The notes: generated by a model from the letters alone, not told the origin. 64,000 nucleotides of DNA from ASV31 sp965229765 (GCA_965229765.1 CBDDJT010000004.1:62001-126000), one strand, 5' to 3'; shown: positions 26,930 to 35,493, counted from the stretch's first letter. Program-made: numbers and translations.

Positions 26930-28869
26930 GTCGCGGCGTTCCCCTCGGGTTCGCCGGTGCCATCATCCGTGGCCAGGGGCAGGACAAAACGAAAGACCGT
27001 GCCGCCGCCATCGGCCGGGTGATATCCCAGCTTGCCCCGGTGCCGCGCGACGATGGTCCGCGCGATGCCAAGTCCCAGCCCGCTGCCGCCCACGGCCCGG
27101 TTGTCCGCCGAATCAAGCTGCACGAACGTCTCGAAGATGCGGTCGCCCACGTCGGGCGGAATGCCGATGCCATGGTCACGCACATCGACGATGGCGCGGT
27201 TGCCGTCGGTGAAGACGCTGACCTCGACTGTGCCGCCGGCATGGGAAAACTTGGCCGCGTTGGACAGAAGGTTGGCCATGACCTGAGTCAGGCGGTTGAA
27301 ATCGCCCTCGACCATCACCGGGCCTTCGGGGGCGTCGATCTCGAAGGTGACGTCGTTCAGCTTGGCATAGCTCGCATTCTCGCGCACCGCGTCCGCGGCC
27401 AGCGCGGCAAGGTTCAGGCGCGCAAAGGTGAACCGCATCTCGCCGGCGTTCAGTTTTTCCATGTCCAGCAGATCGTTGATCATGGTGCCCAGCCGGCGGC
27501 TGTTCTTGATCGCGATCCCCAGAAGGGATTTCGCCTCGGGCGTCACCTCACCCGTGGCGCCGCTGTCGATCAGTTCCATTGCCGCCTTGACGGAGGTCAG
27601 CGGCGTGCGCAACTCGTGGCTGACCATCGAGACGAAGCTCGATTTCGCCCGGTTCGCCTGTTCCGCCGCCTCCAGCAGCGCCGCTCGTTCGCGCGATACC
27701 GATTCGGCGCGGAAAAGCGCGGCCTTCAGCCGCTCGCGCCGGTCACGGATGCCATCGACCATCGTGTTGAAGGCCGCCGCCGTCTGCTGGATCTCGACGG
27801 CGGTATGCCTCGGCGGGGTCGGCACGCGCGCGTCATAGTCGCCCTGTGACACCTGCACCGAGGATCGGGCGATGGCCCGGATCGGGCGCGAGATCCAGCT
27901 GGCCAGCCACCAGCTTATCAGGATCGCCAGCGAAAGCTGGAACAGCGCCAGCGCCACCGCCCCCGATTGCACCGTGCCCGCCCGGTCTGCCAGTTCGCGG
28001 ATCGGCTGGGGCACCATCACGCCCCAGCCGGTTTCCGGCACGAAGGTATAGCCCGCGATCATGTCGGCCTGCATCGGCGGAGAGTAGAACTGCATCACGC
28101 CGGTCTCGCCCCGCAACATCGCCTGCACAACCGACAGTTTCGAGGCGTCCTTGGAAATGCGCTGCCACTCGGCGTTCGGATGCGCCACCACACGGCCTTC
28201 GTGGTCCACGACCATGGAATGGCCCAGTTCGCCGAAGGCGATGCTCTTTTGCATCTTAACCACGTAGGCCGGGCTCCACGGTGCGATCGCCAGATGATCA
28301 CCGGCCAGTTGCTGCACCATGAAGAAATGCGCCGCGCCATTGTGTGGCCGGATGCCCGAAACGGCGATCTCGCCGCCCGCCTGTGCCGCGATCTCGCGCA
28401 GTTCGGCCATGATGGCGGGATCGGGCAGATCGGTGGCGTGCTCGTTGTCACCCTCGATCACCTGGATCACCCGGCCCGCGCCGTCCACCACCACGATGTG
28501 GCAGAAGTTGAAGTTCGCCAGCGCCCCTGTGTAGCCGTCGAACTCCGGGAACCATCCGGCGTTCTGCACCGCCAGCCCGAAAACGGATTTCGCGTCCTGC
28601 ACATAGCGCGAGAATGCCGCCGACAGGTTCTTGGCGATAATCAGGTGGCTTTCGTCGACAAGCGCGATTTCCTTCTCGAAGGACGTGCGTTCCACCCACT
28701 TGTAGAAAGCCACGATCGGCAGAACGGCCATGAACATCATCGTGCCGAACACCATGACCCTCAGCGTCAGCACCGGCCGGATCCGATGCGCCAGTGCCCG
28801 CCACAACCGCGCGCCATACGCCAAGCCGTCGGCCGCCTCGCGGTCCGAGGGAAGTGAATAATCGGTCAT
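26926..28869 (-). CDS. Membrane sensor histidine kinase with Cache-type sensor domain
   Basis: A 647-residue kinase. A transmembrane helix near residues 40-58 is followed by a periplasmic Cache-like sensor (about 60-310, with GYTGALANFNFCHIVVVDGAGRV and VPETGWGVMVPQP). Then come a second transmembrane helix (about 315-338), HAMP (ISRPIRAIARSSVQVSQGDYDARV), HisKA with the phosphorylated His in FVSMVSHELRTPLTSVKA, and HATPase_c (ANLLSNAAKFS, VRDHGIGIP, GSGLGLGIA). The start at 28869 (MTDYSLPSDREA) follows TGGAG. A longer frame extends 42 codons into AT-rich intergenic DNA and is rejected. Confidence 0.92.
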   Translation of the reverse strand: MTDYSLPSDREAADGLAYGARLWRALAHRIRPVLTLRVMVFGTMMFMAVLPIVAFYKWVERTSFEKEIALVDESHLIIAKNLSAAFSRYVQDAKSVFGLAVQNAGWFPEFDGYTGALANFNFCHIVVVDGAGRVIQVIEGDNEHATDLPDPAIMAELREIAAQAGGEIAVSGIRPHNGAAHFFMVQQLAGDHLAIAPWSPAYVVKMQKSIAFGELGHSMVVDHEGRVVAHPNAEWQRISKDASKLSVVQAMLRGETGVMQFYSPPMQADMIAGYTFVPETGWGVMVPQPIRELADRAGTVQSGAVALALFQLSLAILISWWLASWISRPIRAIARSSVQVSQGDYDARVPTPPRHTAVEIQQTAAAFNTMVDGIRDRRERLKAALFRAESVSRERAALLEAAEQANRAKSSFVSMVSHELRTPLTSVKAAMELIDSGATGEVTPEAKSLLGIAIKNSRRLGTMINDLLDMEKLNAGEMRFTFARLNLAALAADAVRENASYAKLNDVTFEIDAPEGPVMVEGDFNRLTQVMANLLSNAAKFSHAGGTVEVSVFTDGNRAIVDVRDHGIGIPPDVGDRIFETFVQLDSADNRAVGGSGLGLGIARTIVARHRGKLGYHPADGGGTVFRFVLPLATDDGTGEPEGNAAT

Positions 28870-29168
28870 TAAGCCGACTCCAGATGAAATCTGTTTATAG
28901 AAATATGACCAGCCAAATACGGAATAATTTAGGCAATTTAGTTTCTCGTGGCGAATGCTCCTCGAATTAAGTTGGAAATATCCATTTTGGTGCAAAATGC
29001 GACGACCTCAACGACAATCCTCAAAGAAAAAACAGTCAACCTTCGCTCGCAAAATTGCATGGCGAAGCACTTCGAACAGGGCCGAAACCTACACCAATGC
29101 TGCCGTGACCGAAGAGGGGTAATCCTTTTTAAGCTGAGGCTCTGTGCCCAACCCCGGATCGCTCTCCA
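28870..29168. other. AT-rich divergent intergenic region
   Basis: About 300 bp between the leftward kinase and the rightward Wzz-like gene, much richer in A and T than the flanks. It should hold promoters for both, but no -35/-10 pair stands out. Short frames here are not protein-like. Confidence 0.5.
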
Positions 29169-30350
29169 ATGCTGCAACACTCGCCCAAGGCCGTCGTTCC
29201 CCACACCGGCTACCACGACGCCGCGTTTGAAACGTCGTGGCATCTTGGAGCGTTTGGGATTGTGGTTGAACGTTACCGTCTGGTGCTTTGCACGTTCCTC
29301 ACCGCTCTTGCGCTTGGGCTGGCGCTTGTGTCGCTGGTCGCCCTTCCGCAGCAAGCGGACCTTACGATAAGGCCCCTTGTTGGCGACAGTTCCCGCTACA
29401 TTGCGCTGAATTCAGCGCTGTCCCCCGATTCAGAAGAAAACGGTGCGCCACAGTTTGTTGTAAGCGTTCAGCGGCCTGAGGTCAGACTGGATCTCCCATC
29501 GCCAACCACAATTGACGAGAGCCTCCTGTTCGACACCTTTGTCCATCATTTGCGCGCGGCCACGGTGCGGGACGGCTTCGATCTGATAGAGCCGGAACGC
29601 GCGATGGCCAATCGCAACGGATACTCCGAGGTTGTCGAGACGTCGCCATGGCTCGTCCAGCTTCGCACAACAGATCCCCAGGCCATGCGGCGCTACGCCA
29701 TAGACGCGCTTGAGGAGGCGAACATCTCCACCCGTGACACGGTCGAGCGGTTCGTTCTGGCGATGCGGGACGCGCAGGAAAAACGGCTGGACCGCGCGCG
29801 GATCGATCTGCTCGACCGGATCGACCGAACAGCCGAGGCAGCGGGCCTGCATCTCGATCAGCGGTTGCTGTTCCTCGAAGAGCAGCTGCACATCGCCCGT
29901 CGTCTTGGAACAGGCATGGAAGGTCGGAACCGGGCCGACATAACAAGTCTCGCGAACGCCCGAGTCGATGTCGCAGCGGAAGGTCACCTTGCCTATTACC
30001 TGCGCGGCGTCGAGGACATAGAGGCCGAAGTCGAATCGCTGAAGCTGCGCGGGATCGTCAGGGATCCGCTGCGATTCTCAAGTGCGGCGTCCGCGCTGCG
30101 CACCCAGCTTGTCCGGCTCGAAGGCGATCAGTCCCTCGCGCATCTCGACGCGGCGCTTGCCTTGTCTCCGCTCGCCGATGTCGGACGTTTCGCTTCCGCC
30201 GCGTACAACACCGACCAGATGCGCTTCGAATACGTGATTCCGATCCCGTTGATTCTTGCCATGTTCGGGTTCGCCGGGTTGGTGATCGGAATCGTCGCCG
30301 CGCTTGGCACCGATGCGTGGCACCGGTCGCAGGCACGTCTGCGTATCTGA
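29169..30350 (+). CDS. Wzz/chain-length-determinant-like membrane protein
   Basis: A 393-residue protein with the polysaccharide co-polymerase architecture: an N-terminal transmembrane helix (about 37-58, LVLCTFLTALALGLALVSL), a large periplasmic, largely helical region (about 60-350, with a charged coiled coil DAQEKRLDRARIDLLDRIDRTAEAAG) and a C-terminal transmembrane helix (about 358-382, IPLILAMFGFAGLVIGIVAAL). Such proteins set O-antigen or capsule chain length. No polymerase or transferase genes are adjacent. The ATG at 29169 lacks a clear Shine-Dalgarno, so the start is uncertain. Family assignment rests on topology. Confidence 0.65.
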   Translation: MLQHSPKAVVPHTGYHDAAFETSWHLGAFGIVVERYRLVLCTFLTALALGLALVSLVALPQQADLTIRPLVGDSSRYIALNSALSPDSEENGAPQFVVSVQRPEVRLDLPSPTTIDESLLFDTFVHHLRAATVRDGFDLIEPERAMANRNGYSEVVETSPWLVQLRTTDPQAMRRYAIDALEEANISTRDTVERFVLAMRDAQEKRLDRARIDLLDRIDRTAEAAGLHLDQRLLFLEEQLHIARRLGTGMEGRNRADITSLANARVDVAAEGHLAYYLRGVEDIEAEVESLKLRGIVRDPLRFSSAASALRTQLVRLEGDQSLAHLDAALALSPLADVGRFASAAYNTDQMRFEYVIPIPLILAMFGFAGLVIGIVAALGTDAWHRSQARLRI

Positions 30351-30351
30351 C

Positions 30352-30370
30352 GGCAGGAAACTTCCCTGCC
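30352..30370 (+). terminator. Possible hairpin after the Wzz-like gene
   Basis: GGCAGG-AAACTTC-CCTGCC begins immediately after the stop codon. It is a short stem without a T-run, so its role as a terminator is only suggested by position. Confidence 0.3.
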
Positions 30371-30453
30371 TGCCGCAAGAGAGCGGCGCGCGGGACGGCC
30401 TTGGTCCTGGATGCAAAACTGTCGCTTGAGTTTCTCCCGGCTCTCGGCTAGCA

Positions 30454-30485
30454 GCGTCCGTGGGACACCCCTCCCCAACGAGGGG
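30454..30485 (+). repeat. attL, left copy of the 32-bp att direct repeat
   Basis: It reads GCGTCCGTGGGACACCCC then TCCCCAACGAGGGG, identical to 43439-43470. It includes the hairpin CCCCTCCCC-AAC-GAGGGG. It sits 7 bp from the integrase stop codon. In the unoccupied chromosome this sequence would occur once, directly upstream of serC. Confidence 0.9.
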
Positions 30486-30491
30486 CCATAT

Positions 30492-31523
30492 TCATTTCGA
30501 TTTTATCCTTTTCTTTCCGTCGGTTGTGGCTTCGGCCTTTTTCGCGTGTGCCGGATTTGTGTCAAAAAGAACGTCGGTCACGGTTCGGTCTTCGATCGCA
30601 TGGGCATAAGTCCTAAGGACCGTTGCCGCGTCCTTCCAGCCCCCACGTGCCGCGACGGTCTTCACGTCAACGCCCGCCTGAAGCATCGACGTGGCGAAGC
30701 CATGCCGGCAGCAGTGGGGCGTCAGTCGCTCTATGTCCGCCCGCTCGATCACTGCATTCCATGCTGTCGTGCAGCTTTGCCGATGGGCGTAGCAGAAGAC
30801 GTTTTCGTCTGGGTTCCGGTTGCTGGGGATGTTCGCCATGGCAACGACGACGGGCGGCGCCAGGTGCACAGTCCGCGTCCAGGGCGTCGGCTTGGCGCCG
30901 CGCAACGTCGCCGTCCGGGCCGCCAGGTCAACGTCACGCCAGGCAAGCCTGGTCGCCTCACCGATCCGGACGGCGGTCCCGAACATGAACAGGCACAGCG
31001 CCGCAAGGTGCGGCAGTCTATCGGCCGCGGCCTGATCCGCGAAGGCCTCGACCCATTCGCGGGTCGCCGGTGTCTTGGCGGCAGGATCGATCGGGAACCG
31101 CTTCACCTTGACCGGGCTGCACCAGCCGAGGTCGGCGGCATGGTTTATAATCGCCATGGTCGGGACGATCACCTGTCGGTTTCGGGTTGCACCTCCGGCC
31201 GATGGATACAGCGCCAGGGCCGACTGTCGGATCGCGCCGGGCTTGATGTCGCGGATCGGTTTGTCGCGCCAATAGTCCTCGATCCGGTCAAGGAACCGGA
31301 TGGGCTTTTCGGCGCGGCGATATTCCAGCGCGGCTTGCGCGAACGTCACCGTTGCCTGGGGGCCATCCGTGTGACGTTTCCATTCGGCTGCGAGGATTTT
31401 CGCCGCGATCCTTTCGGCGACTTTCTTGTCCTGTGTGCCAGTAGATCGGCGTATCCGCCCGTTGGGGCCGGATAGGTCGAAGTGCCAGTTTCCGCCCGGC
31501 TGGCGGCGGTAGAGCTTTGGCAT
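30492..31523 (-). CDS. int: Tyrosine recombinase/integrase
   Basis: A 343-residue phage-type integrase. The N-terminal arm-binding region begins MPKLYRRQPGGNWHFDLSG with RIRRSTGTQDKKVAERIAA. The core-binding SAM-like domain spans about 60-150, and the catalytic domain about 165-325. Catalytic residues are R in GTAVRIGEATRLAWRDVD, H-x-x-R in LTPHCCRHGFATSML, the second His-type position in ARGGWKDAATVLRTYAHA, and the nucleophilic Tyr in TYAHA. Its gene ends next to attL. Its first 178 bp overlap the HTH gene in another frame. It catalyses integration and, with the accessory protein, excision. Confidence 0.95.
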   Translation of the reverse strand: MPKLYRRQPGGNWHFDLSGPNGRIRRSTGTQDKKVAERIAAKILAAEWKRHTDGPQATVTFAQAALEYRRAEKPIRFLDRIEDYWRDKPIRDIKPGAIRQSALALYPSAGGATRNRQVIVPTMAIINHAADLGWCSPVKVKRFPIDPAAKTPATREWVEAFADQAAADRLPHLAALCLFMFGTAVRIGEATRLAWRDVDLAARTATLRGAKPTPWTRTVHLAPPVVVAMANIPSNRNPDENVFCYAHRQSCTTAWNAVIERADIERLTPHCCRHGFATSMLQAGVDVKTVAARGGWKDAATVLRTYAHAIEDRTVTDVLFDTNPAHAKKAEATTDGKKRIKSK

Positions 31524-31696
31524 TTCATGGCCTCCAAGAGGGTCGGCACGTCTTGTTCCAGCAGGATAACGCGACTTCCCAGTTTCACCAGCAGTCCAAG
31601 ATCGCGGGCGCGTTCCTGCAACGTCCGTGCGCTGACGCCGAAGTGTTCGGCCAGGGCCGTCGGCGTCGTGTAGGCGGGGAGTTTCGCCTCTGTCAT
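31346..31696 (-). CDS. Small HTH protein, possible excisionase / recombination directionality factor
   Basis: A 116-residue protein whose first 65 residues form a winged-HTH of MerR/excisionase type (YTTPTALAEHFGVSARTLQERARDLGLLVKLGSRVILLEQDVPTLLEAM). The basic tail (HRTRKSPKGSRRKSSQPNGNVTRM) is encoded in a different frame of the integrase gene over 178 bp. Position directly before int on the same strand fits an excisionase. Its start overlaps the stop of the RHH gene (ATGA). The overlap looks genuine, because the tail is shaped like those of similar phage proteins I recall, but this needs alignment. Confidence 0.75.
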   Translation of the reverse strand: MTEAKLPAYTTPTALAEHFGVSARTLQERARDLGLLVKLGSRVILLEQDVPTLLEAMKCQSSTAASRAETGTSTYPAPTGGYADLLAHRTRKSPKGSRRKSSQPNGNVTRMAPRQR

Positions 31697-31896
31697 TGCG
31701 CCACCGGCGCCTGGGGCCCGTCCTGGCCGCGGTTTCGGTTGAGGTCCGCGGCCTGCGCTTCCACGCGTGCCATGCGTTCGCGAAGTGCGCGGACTACTTC
31801 GCTGTTCTGGGTCGAATAATTCCGCTCTGCTTCCGCCTTCAGCCATTGCTTAACGTCCATCGGAAGCCGCATTGCCACCTGCACCACGTTCGCCAT
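31693..31896 (-). CDS. Arc/MetJ-type ribbon-helix-helix DNA-binding protein
   Basis: A 67-residue protein with an Arc-like RHH: VVQVAMRLPMDVKQWLKAEAERNYSTQNSEVVRALRERM, followed by a short Q/N-rich tail. The beta strand VQVAMRLP would read DNA. It is divergent from a second RHH gene across a 100-bp region with repeated GCGATA motifs. Its stop overlaps the HTH gene start. It probably controls the int module. Confidence 0.8.
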   Translation of the reverse strand: MANVVQVAMRLPMDVKQWLKAEAERNYSTQNSEVVRALRERMARVEAQAADLNRNRGQDGPQAPVAQ

Positions 31897-31996
31897 GATC
31901 CTGTACCTCGCGGCTATATATCCACTAGCGATATAGCCCATGGCGATAATTGCGGAAAGGTGAAAAATCATCGCTTATGGCGATAGGAGGCGCGCA
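31897..31996. promoter_or_regulatory. Divergent operator region with GCGATA repeats
   Basis: This 100-bp region between two RHH regulator genes holds GGCTATAT (31912-31919) facing ATATAGCC (31931-31938), TAGCGATA (31926-31933), GGCGATAA (31942-31949) and the dyad ATCGC-TTATG-GCGAT (31970-31984). RHH proteins bind such short repeated half-sites, so this is the likely switch controlling integration genes against the rightward gene. Confidence 0.55.
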
Positions 31997-32395
31997 ATGT
32001 CAAAAGCACCCAGTCGGACCCTAGATCAATACATCGTTCGCTTTCCGGAAGGCATGCGCGACCGGATCAAGGCGCAAGCTGACGCCAATGGCCGATCAAT
32101 GAATGCGGAAATTGTGCTGGCCCTGTCTGATCACCTAGACAATGCCGAACGCGGCGACGCGGCCTGGAAATTTGTCCCGCCTGAATTCTTCATAGACGAA
32201 ATGCATCGATCTATGCTGATAGCCCAATCAGAAGAAATAGGCTGGCCCGTCCAAGAGGTCCTTCGCGAAGCTATTTTGAGAAGCTTCGGCCCGGTCGGGA
32301 TGGATCACGAAGACCGCGAACGAAGAATGCGCCTCCTGACCGCAGAAATTGTCGACCTGGTTCGCCATCACATAGAACAGCAGGACGAAGACTAG
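31997..32395 (+). CDS. Arc-family ribbon-helix-helix regulator with C-terminal helical domain
   Basis: A 132-residue protein. Residues about 8-50 match Arc (TLDQYIVRFPEGMRDRIKAQADANGRSMNAEIVLALSDHL). A helical C-terminal part (IDEMHRSMLIAQSEEIGWPVQEVLREAILRSF) is perhaps for oligomerisation. The start is preceded by GGAGGCGCGCA. It is divergent to the smaller RHH gene. It could be the element's repressor or its counterpart in a two-regulator switch. Confidence 0.82.
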   Translation: MSKAPSRTLDQYIVRFPEGMRDRIKAQADANGRSMNAEIVLALSDHLDNAERGDAAWKFVPPEFFIDEMHRSMLIAQSEEIGWPVQEVLREAILRSFGPVGMDHEDRERRMRLLTAEIVDLVRHHIEQQDED

Positions 32396-32514
32396 CGCCC
32401 TCGCAACCTGCACTTCGCCTGACCTTCCTCCCCGCTGCCCTCCCTGCGGCCTCCCGTCTTCCTCCCGCCGGACCTTGCGACGGCTATCCTTCCCGCCCGA
32501 GGCAGGAGGCAGCG

Positions 32515-32730
32515 ATGGGAAGACGACGACAGCGCGGCAAGTCGCCGGACCTGATCCCCGAGGATCGGCAGGCCTGGGCGGCATCGATCTGGCAGGACCG
32601 CCAGGAGGTCGCCAGGACAGAGGTCGGGGCCTGGATGTTGCGCCAGGCGGCGGCGATCCTCGGCAAGCCCGAGGAAGACGTTGATGCACTCCTGACGGTC
32701 TACCGCGGCGGGCCGCCTGACGCGCCCTGA
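32515..32730 (+). CDS. Small hypothetical protein
   Basis: A 71-residue protein beginning MGRRRQRGKSPDLIPEDR, with an amphipathic middle (WQDRQEVARTEVGAWMLRQAAAIL). A strong ribosome binding site (AGGAGGCAGCG) supports translation. No family recognised. It follows the RHH gene on the same strand and may share its transcript. Confidence 0.55.
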   Translation: MGRRRQRGKSPDLIPEDRQAWAASIWQDRQEVARTEVGAWMLRQAAAILGKPEEDVDALLTVYRGGPPDAP

Positions 32731-34079
32731 GGGGCGCGCCGGCGCCGCGGGGCCACCGCCGGGCCCGATGGGCCCGGGCGCGCGTGGGGCCGCCAGGTGG
32801 GCGCCCTGGGGCCCCGTGGCGGGTGTGTCGCGGTGGAGTGCCGGACGTGCCCCGCCCGCTGCACCGGGCAGGCGCCTGGGCCTTGCCGGCAATCATCCAG
32901 CGCACGGCCCCCGCGTCGGTTTCCGGCCCCACTCGACCACGCTGGCGACCGCCCGATCGATCACGCCGGGGTCAGCGCGCTCGGCATCGCGCAGGCGGCG
33001 GGCCTCGTGGATTTCGTCGCGGCGAAGGCCAATGTCGGCGGCGGAGGGGATGTTGGGGCCGTCAACATCCCTTGGCGTCTGCCCCCCATGCCGATGAACC
33101 TCCCCCCGCTCCTGCGCGGCATCGTATTCCTCGGCCAGCCGCATTTCGGCGCGGGCGCGGGTGGCAAGCGCGTGGGCCTGGGTCCGGTGAACCTGGGCAG
33201 ACGTGCTGTCGTGGGCGGGTCGGGCCGCCTGGGGCGGGCCGACGCCTGTCAGGTGGCAGATGCACCACGGGCCGCCGACGGGCGCCCTGGGCCGGCCCCG
33301 TGGCCGTCAGGACGCCACGACGGCCGGACGGTCCACCCGATCGCGTCCTGGGCCGCATCCGGGGCGCTGGCGGCGCGAAGCGTAGACCAGGGCCGCAGAG
33401 GCTGGCGCGGCGGCATCCGACAGGCAGGCTGACGCTATGGGGCGCGTGGGCGCCCCCAGGAACGCGCAGGTCGGACATGGGGCGGACCATCGCCGCCGGC
33501 ATCAGACGCCGCCCAGGGCTGCGCCCGGCGGCGCCACAAGGCGCCCGGCAAGTGACAGCGGGAAGGGGGCGCGCGGTTCCGGTGGTTGCGCTTAGTCCGT
33601 TTCGGTCCATTTCCGTTGCGGGTTCTGCTAGGGTCGAGCATCCTTGGCCGAAACGGCCCGCCGCGCCGATCGCACTGCAACGCGCCACCGACAAGGAACG
33701 CTGGACCAGACAGAATTGAACCCGCCCATCCCAGATGGCCGAGGCCGCGCTGCCACGAGAGATTTTCGCCGGCATCCTCGGGCTGATCAACCCCCAGCGC
33801 GGGCCGCCCCCTGCAACGGTGTCGGTATAATCGCCTGCTCAAAACCCGCAAAGTGCGTCACCTGCGGCAGGACACCTGCGTCCAGAAGTCGGCGAAACAG
33901 TGCGAAACCCAGCCTGCGCAGGCCGCTCTGCCGCTTTTCGCGTCCATCTCTAACCTTCCCACGACCCACCGCGGCAGAAAGTGTTTGGAAGGCCGCGTCA
34001 GTCGGCCGTAACCTCTCGGGAGACCGGCCATATGGGGAATGCCGGGTCATTATTGGAAACGAAACACATGGGGGATTTC
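32731..34079. other. GC-rich stretch with little convincing coding capacity
   Basis: About 1.35 kb. Long frames exist on both strands because stop codons are rare in this GC-rich DNA, but their products are Arg/Pro/Gly-rich and not protein-like. The only protein-like piece is at 32893-33144 on the minus strand. The right end (about 33800-34079) shifts abruptly to AT-rich cargo DNA. Confidence 0.5.
32893..33144 (-). CDS. Possible fragment of a phage/plasmid protein
   Basis: An 83-residue frame with a protein-like composition: MRLAEEYDAAQERGEV, then NIPSAADIGLRRDEIHEARRLRDAERADPGVIDRAV. This resembles small phage or plasmid proteins in which a helical ERRLGE-type segment is followed by LADLGI-type helices. 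Similar-looking sequence continues upstream of the ATG without another normal start codon, so it may be a remnant. Function unknown. Confidence 0.4.
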   Translation of the reverse strand: MRLAEEYDAAQERGEVHRHGGQTPRDVDGPNIPSAADIGLRRDEIHEARRLRDAERADPGVIDRAVASVVEWGRKPTRGPCAG

Positions 34080-34898
34080 ATGCTCGAAAGAGGCTTCTGG
34101 GAACCAATGGACTTCGTTCCCTATGCCTTCTTGCCGATATTAGCAAGCGCCATTGTATTTCAGTGGTGGTGGTTCATGCAGCAAGTTCACAAATCTGGCC
34201 AAATTGTTTATAGAAGTCAATTTGGACAGTATTTCTTTGTAATTTTCAATTATTTCGCGAATCTATCTATCTTGTTCATGCTCGTATATTCGATTATTGT
34301 ATTTGGCTGGATTTATCTTATTTCCATACCAATTACTGCCATTGTCTCAATTCCATTGACGATGCTGGGGATTATTCCGTTTGCGCACTATTTGATGCCC
34401 CTGGCATACGTTTTCCTGTTCGCATGCTCTTGTGTAATGTTTGGGTTTCTCAATTTTCCAACCGGCGAAAGATTCAACCATTGGTTCTTCTCGCTTTTTT
34501 GGGATAGGGAAGAATATAGCCTCTGCGCGGAAGAAGATATTTACATTAAAAGACTATTCAATACAGAGAGTTCTAATATTGATAAGATTGTTATTGGAAT
34601 TGCCGCGCAGTATCTGTGCGTAATTTCAAAAGAGCATCCGGATGACAAGAATGGTGAGATTGCATTGTGTATGATAGATGGCTTGGAGATGGGTGATCGA
34701 AGTGACGATTTCTTAGAAGGATTTCAATCTTGTGGTGAAGATTTGAGGCCCACGGATCAGTTATCCAGCCACTTCATTGTTGCCGCTTGTATGATGAAGG
34801 CGGTGGAAGAAAATAGAATCTCAGACAGAGAAGCGGCAATCAAAGTGCAGGATGAGTGTTTAGCTACCGTTGAAGGTATGCTTCCCGAGGCTTTTTGA
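34080..34898 (+). CDS. AT-rich cargo gene: multi-pass membrane protein with cytoplasmic tail
   Basis: A 272-residue protein of unknown family. Four hydrophobic segments lie at about residues 10-33, 47-72, 75-98 and 101-122, followed by a soluble acidic tail of about 140 residues. The start at 34080 follows GGGGGATTTC; an ATG at 34068 is also in frame. Base and codon use are strikingly AT-rich against everything around, indicating recent transfer. The stop overlaps or abuts the next membrane gene. A membrane protein plus small partner beside a TIGR02391 gene is compatible with a defence or superinfection-exclusion role, but this is inference. Confidence 0.75.
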   Translation: MLERGFWEPMDFVPYAFLPILASAIVFQWWWFMQQVHKSGQIVYRSQFGQYFFVIFNYFANLSILFMLVYSIIVFGWIYLISIPITAIVSIPLTMLGIIPFAHYLMPLAYVFLFACSCVMFGFLNFPTGERFNHWFFSLFWDREEYSLCAEEDIYIKRLFNTESSNIDKIVIGIAAQYLCVISKEHPDDKNGEIALCMIDGLEMGDRSDDFLEGFQSCGEDLRPTDQLSSHFIVAACMMKAVEENRISDREAAIKVQDECLATVEGMLPEAF

Positions 34899-34924
34899 AC
34901 CTAGATATCCCAGTTGAAACCCGA

Positions 34925-35263
34925 ATGAGCGAAAGATCAGAACTCCTGTGGTCACTCGCGATGCTAGTCATCGTCGGCTTCTTGTGGGCGATCTGGGCGC
35001 CAAATTGCCTTGGGAAGTCCTTCGCCTATCCCGCAATATTCGGCGCTGGGATCATTGGCTATCTGTCGGGGCGGCGAGGTGGCCTTGGAGAAGATGACGG
35101 CGGCAACACCTTCACACTTCTTGTCATGAACTGGGCTCGCGGGTGGCTTGCTGTCGTCTTCGCTGTTCCGGCCGTTGGATTGGGCTGGTTCCTGGGCGCG
35201 GTCGCATGTTTCAACTTGCTGCCGATCGACGTTTCCAGTTGCTTCGTTTGCCTGGACCGATAG
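34925..35263 (+). CDS. Small multi-pass membrane protein of the cargo block
   Basis: A 112-residue protein with three hydrophobic segments: LLWSLAMLVIVGFLWAIWAP, AYPAIFGAGIIGYLSG and WLAVVFAVPAVGLGWFLGAVACFNLLP. I took the ATG at 34925. A TTG at 34895, overlapping the previous stop, is an alternative that would couple the two genes. No family recognised. It probably acts with the preceding membrane protein. Confidence 0.6.
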   Translation: MSERSELLWSLAMLVIVGFLWAIWAPNCLGKSFAYPAIFGAGIIGYLSGRRGGLGEDDGGNTFTLLVMNWARGWLAVVFAVPAVGLGWFLGAVACFNLLPIDVSSCFVCLDR

Positions 35264-35265
35264 CC

Positions 35266-35412
35266 GTGGCCGCCCAGGCCTATGCCAGCGGGGCCCAGGT
35301 TCGGCAGGGGACCGCAACGGCCGCGGGATACGCGGCTTTCCTGGCGTCGCTGGCGGCCTTCGCCTGGGGCGCCTGGCGCCTTGCATCCGCGGTGTTTTCC
35401 GCCGGCCCCTGA
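35266..35412 (+). CDS. Possible small membrane peptide or truncated gene end
   Basis: A GTG-started frame of 48 codons directly after the cargo gene, GC-rich again. It reads AAQAYASGAQVRQG followed by one hydrophobic helix (YAAFLASLAAFAWGAWRLA). Either a tiny single-pass protein or the 3' remnant of an element gene interrupted by the cargo insertion. No ribosome binding site supports the GTG. Confidence 0.3.
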   Translation: MAAQAYASGAQVRQGTATAAGYAAFLASLAAFAWGAWRLASAVFSAGP

Positions 35413-35493
35413 CGTGGCCGTCGGCGTGATCCCGGCCGGGACCGCGCCGCGGCCGGTGCGATCAGATCGCCGCCAGCCAAGAACAATGCACCG

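Noticed and set aside
30454..30485. tRNA gene fragment as the attachment site
   Set aside because: The repeat has a single hairpin and no tRNA T-loop or acceptor pattern, and the right copy abuts serC.
32784..33790. Several overlapping frames of 200-310 codons on both strands
   Set aside because: Low-complexity Arg/Gly/Pro products, no motifs, mutually overlapping. Treated as non-coding apart from the 32893-33144 fragment.
33787..34050. Minus-strand frame of 87 codons near the left edge of the cargo
   Set aside because: Partly protein-like end (RRLLDAGVLPQVTHFAGFEQ) but no family, no ribosome binding site and it straddles a composition boundary. Not enough support to list.
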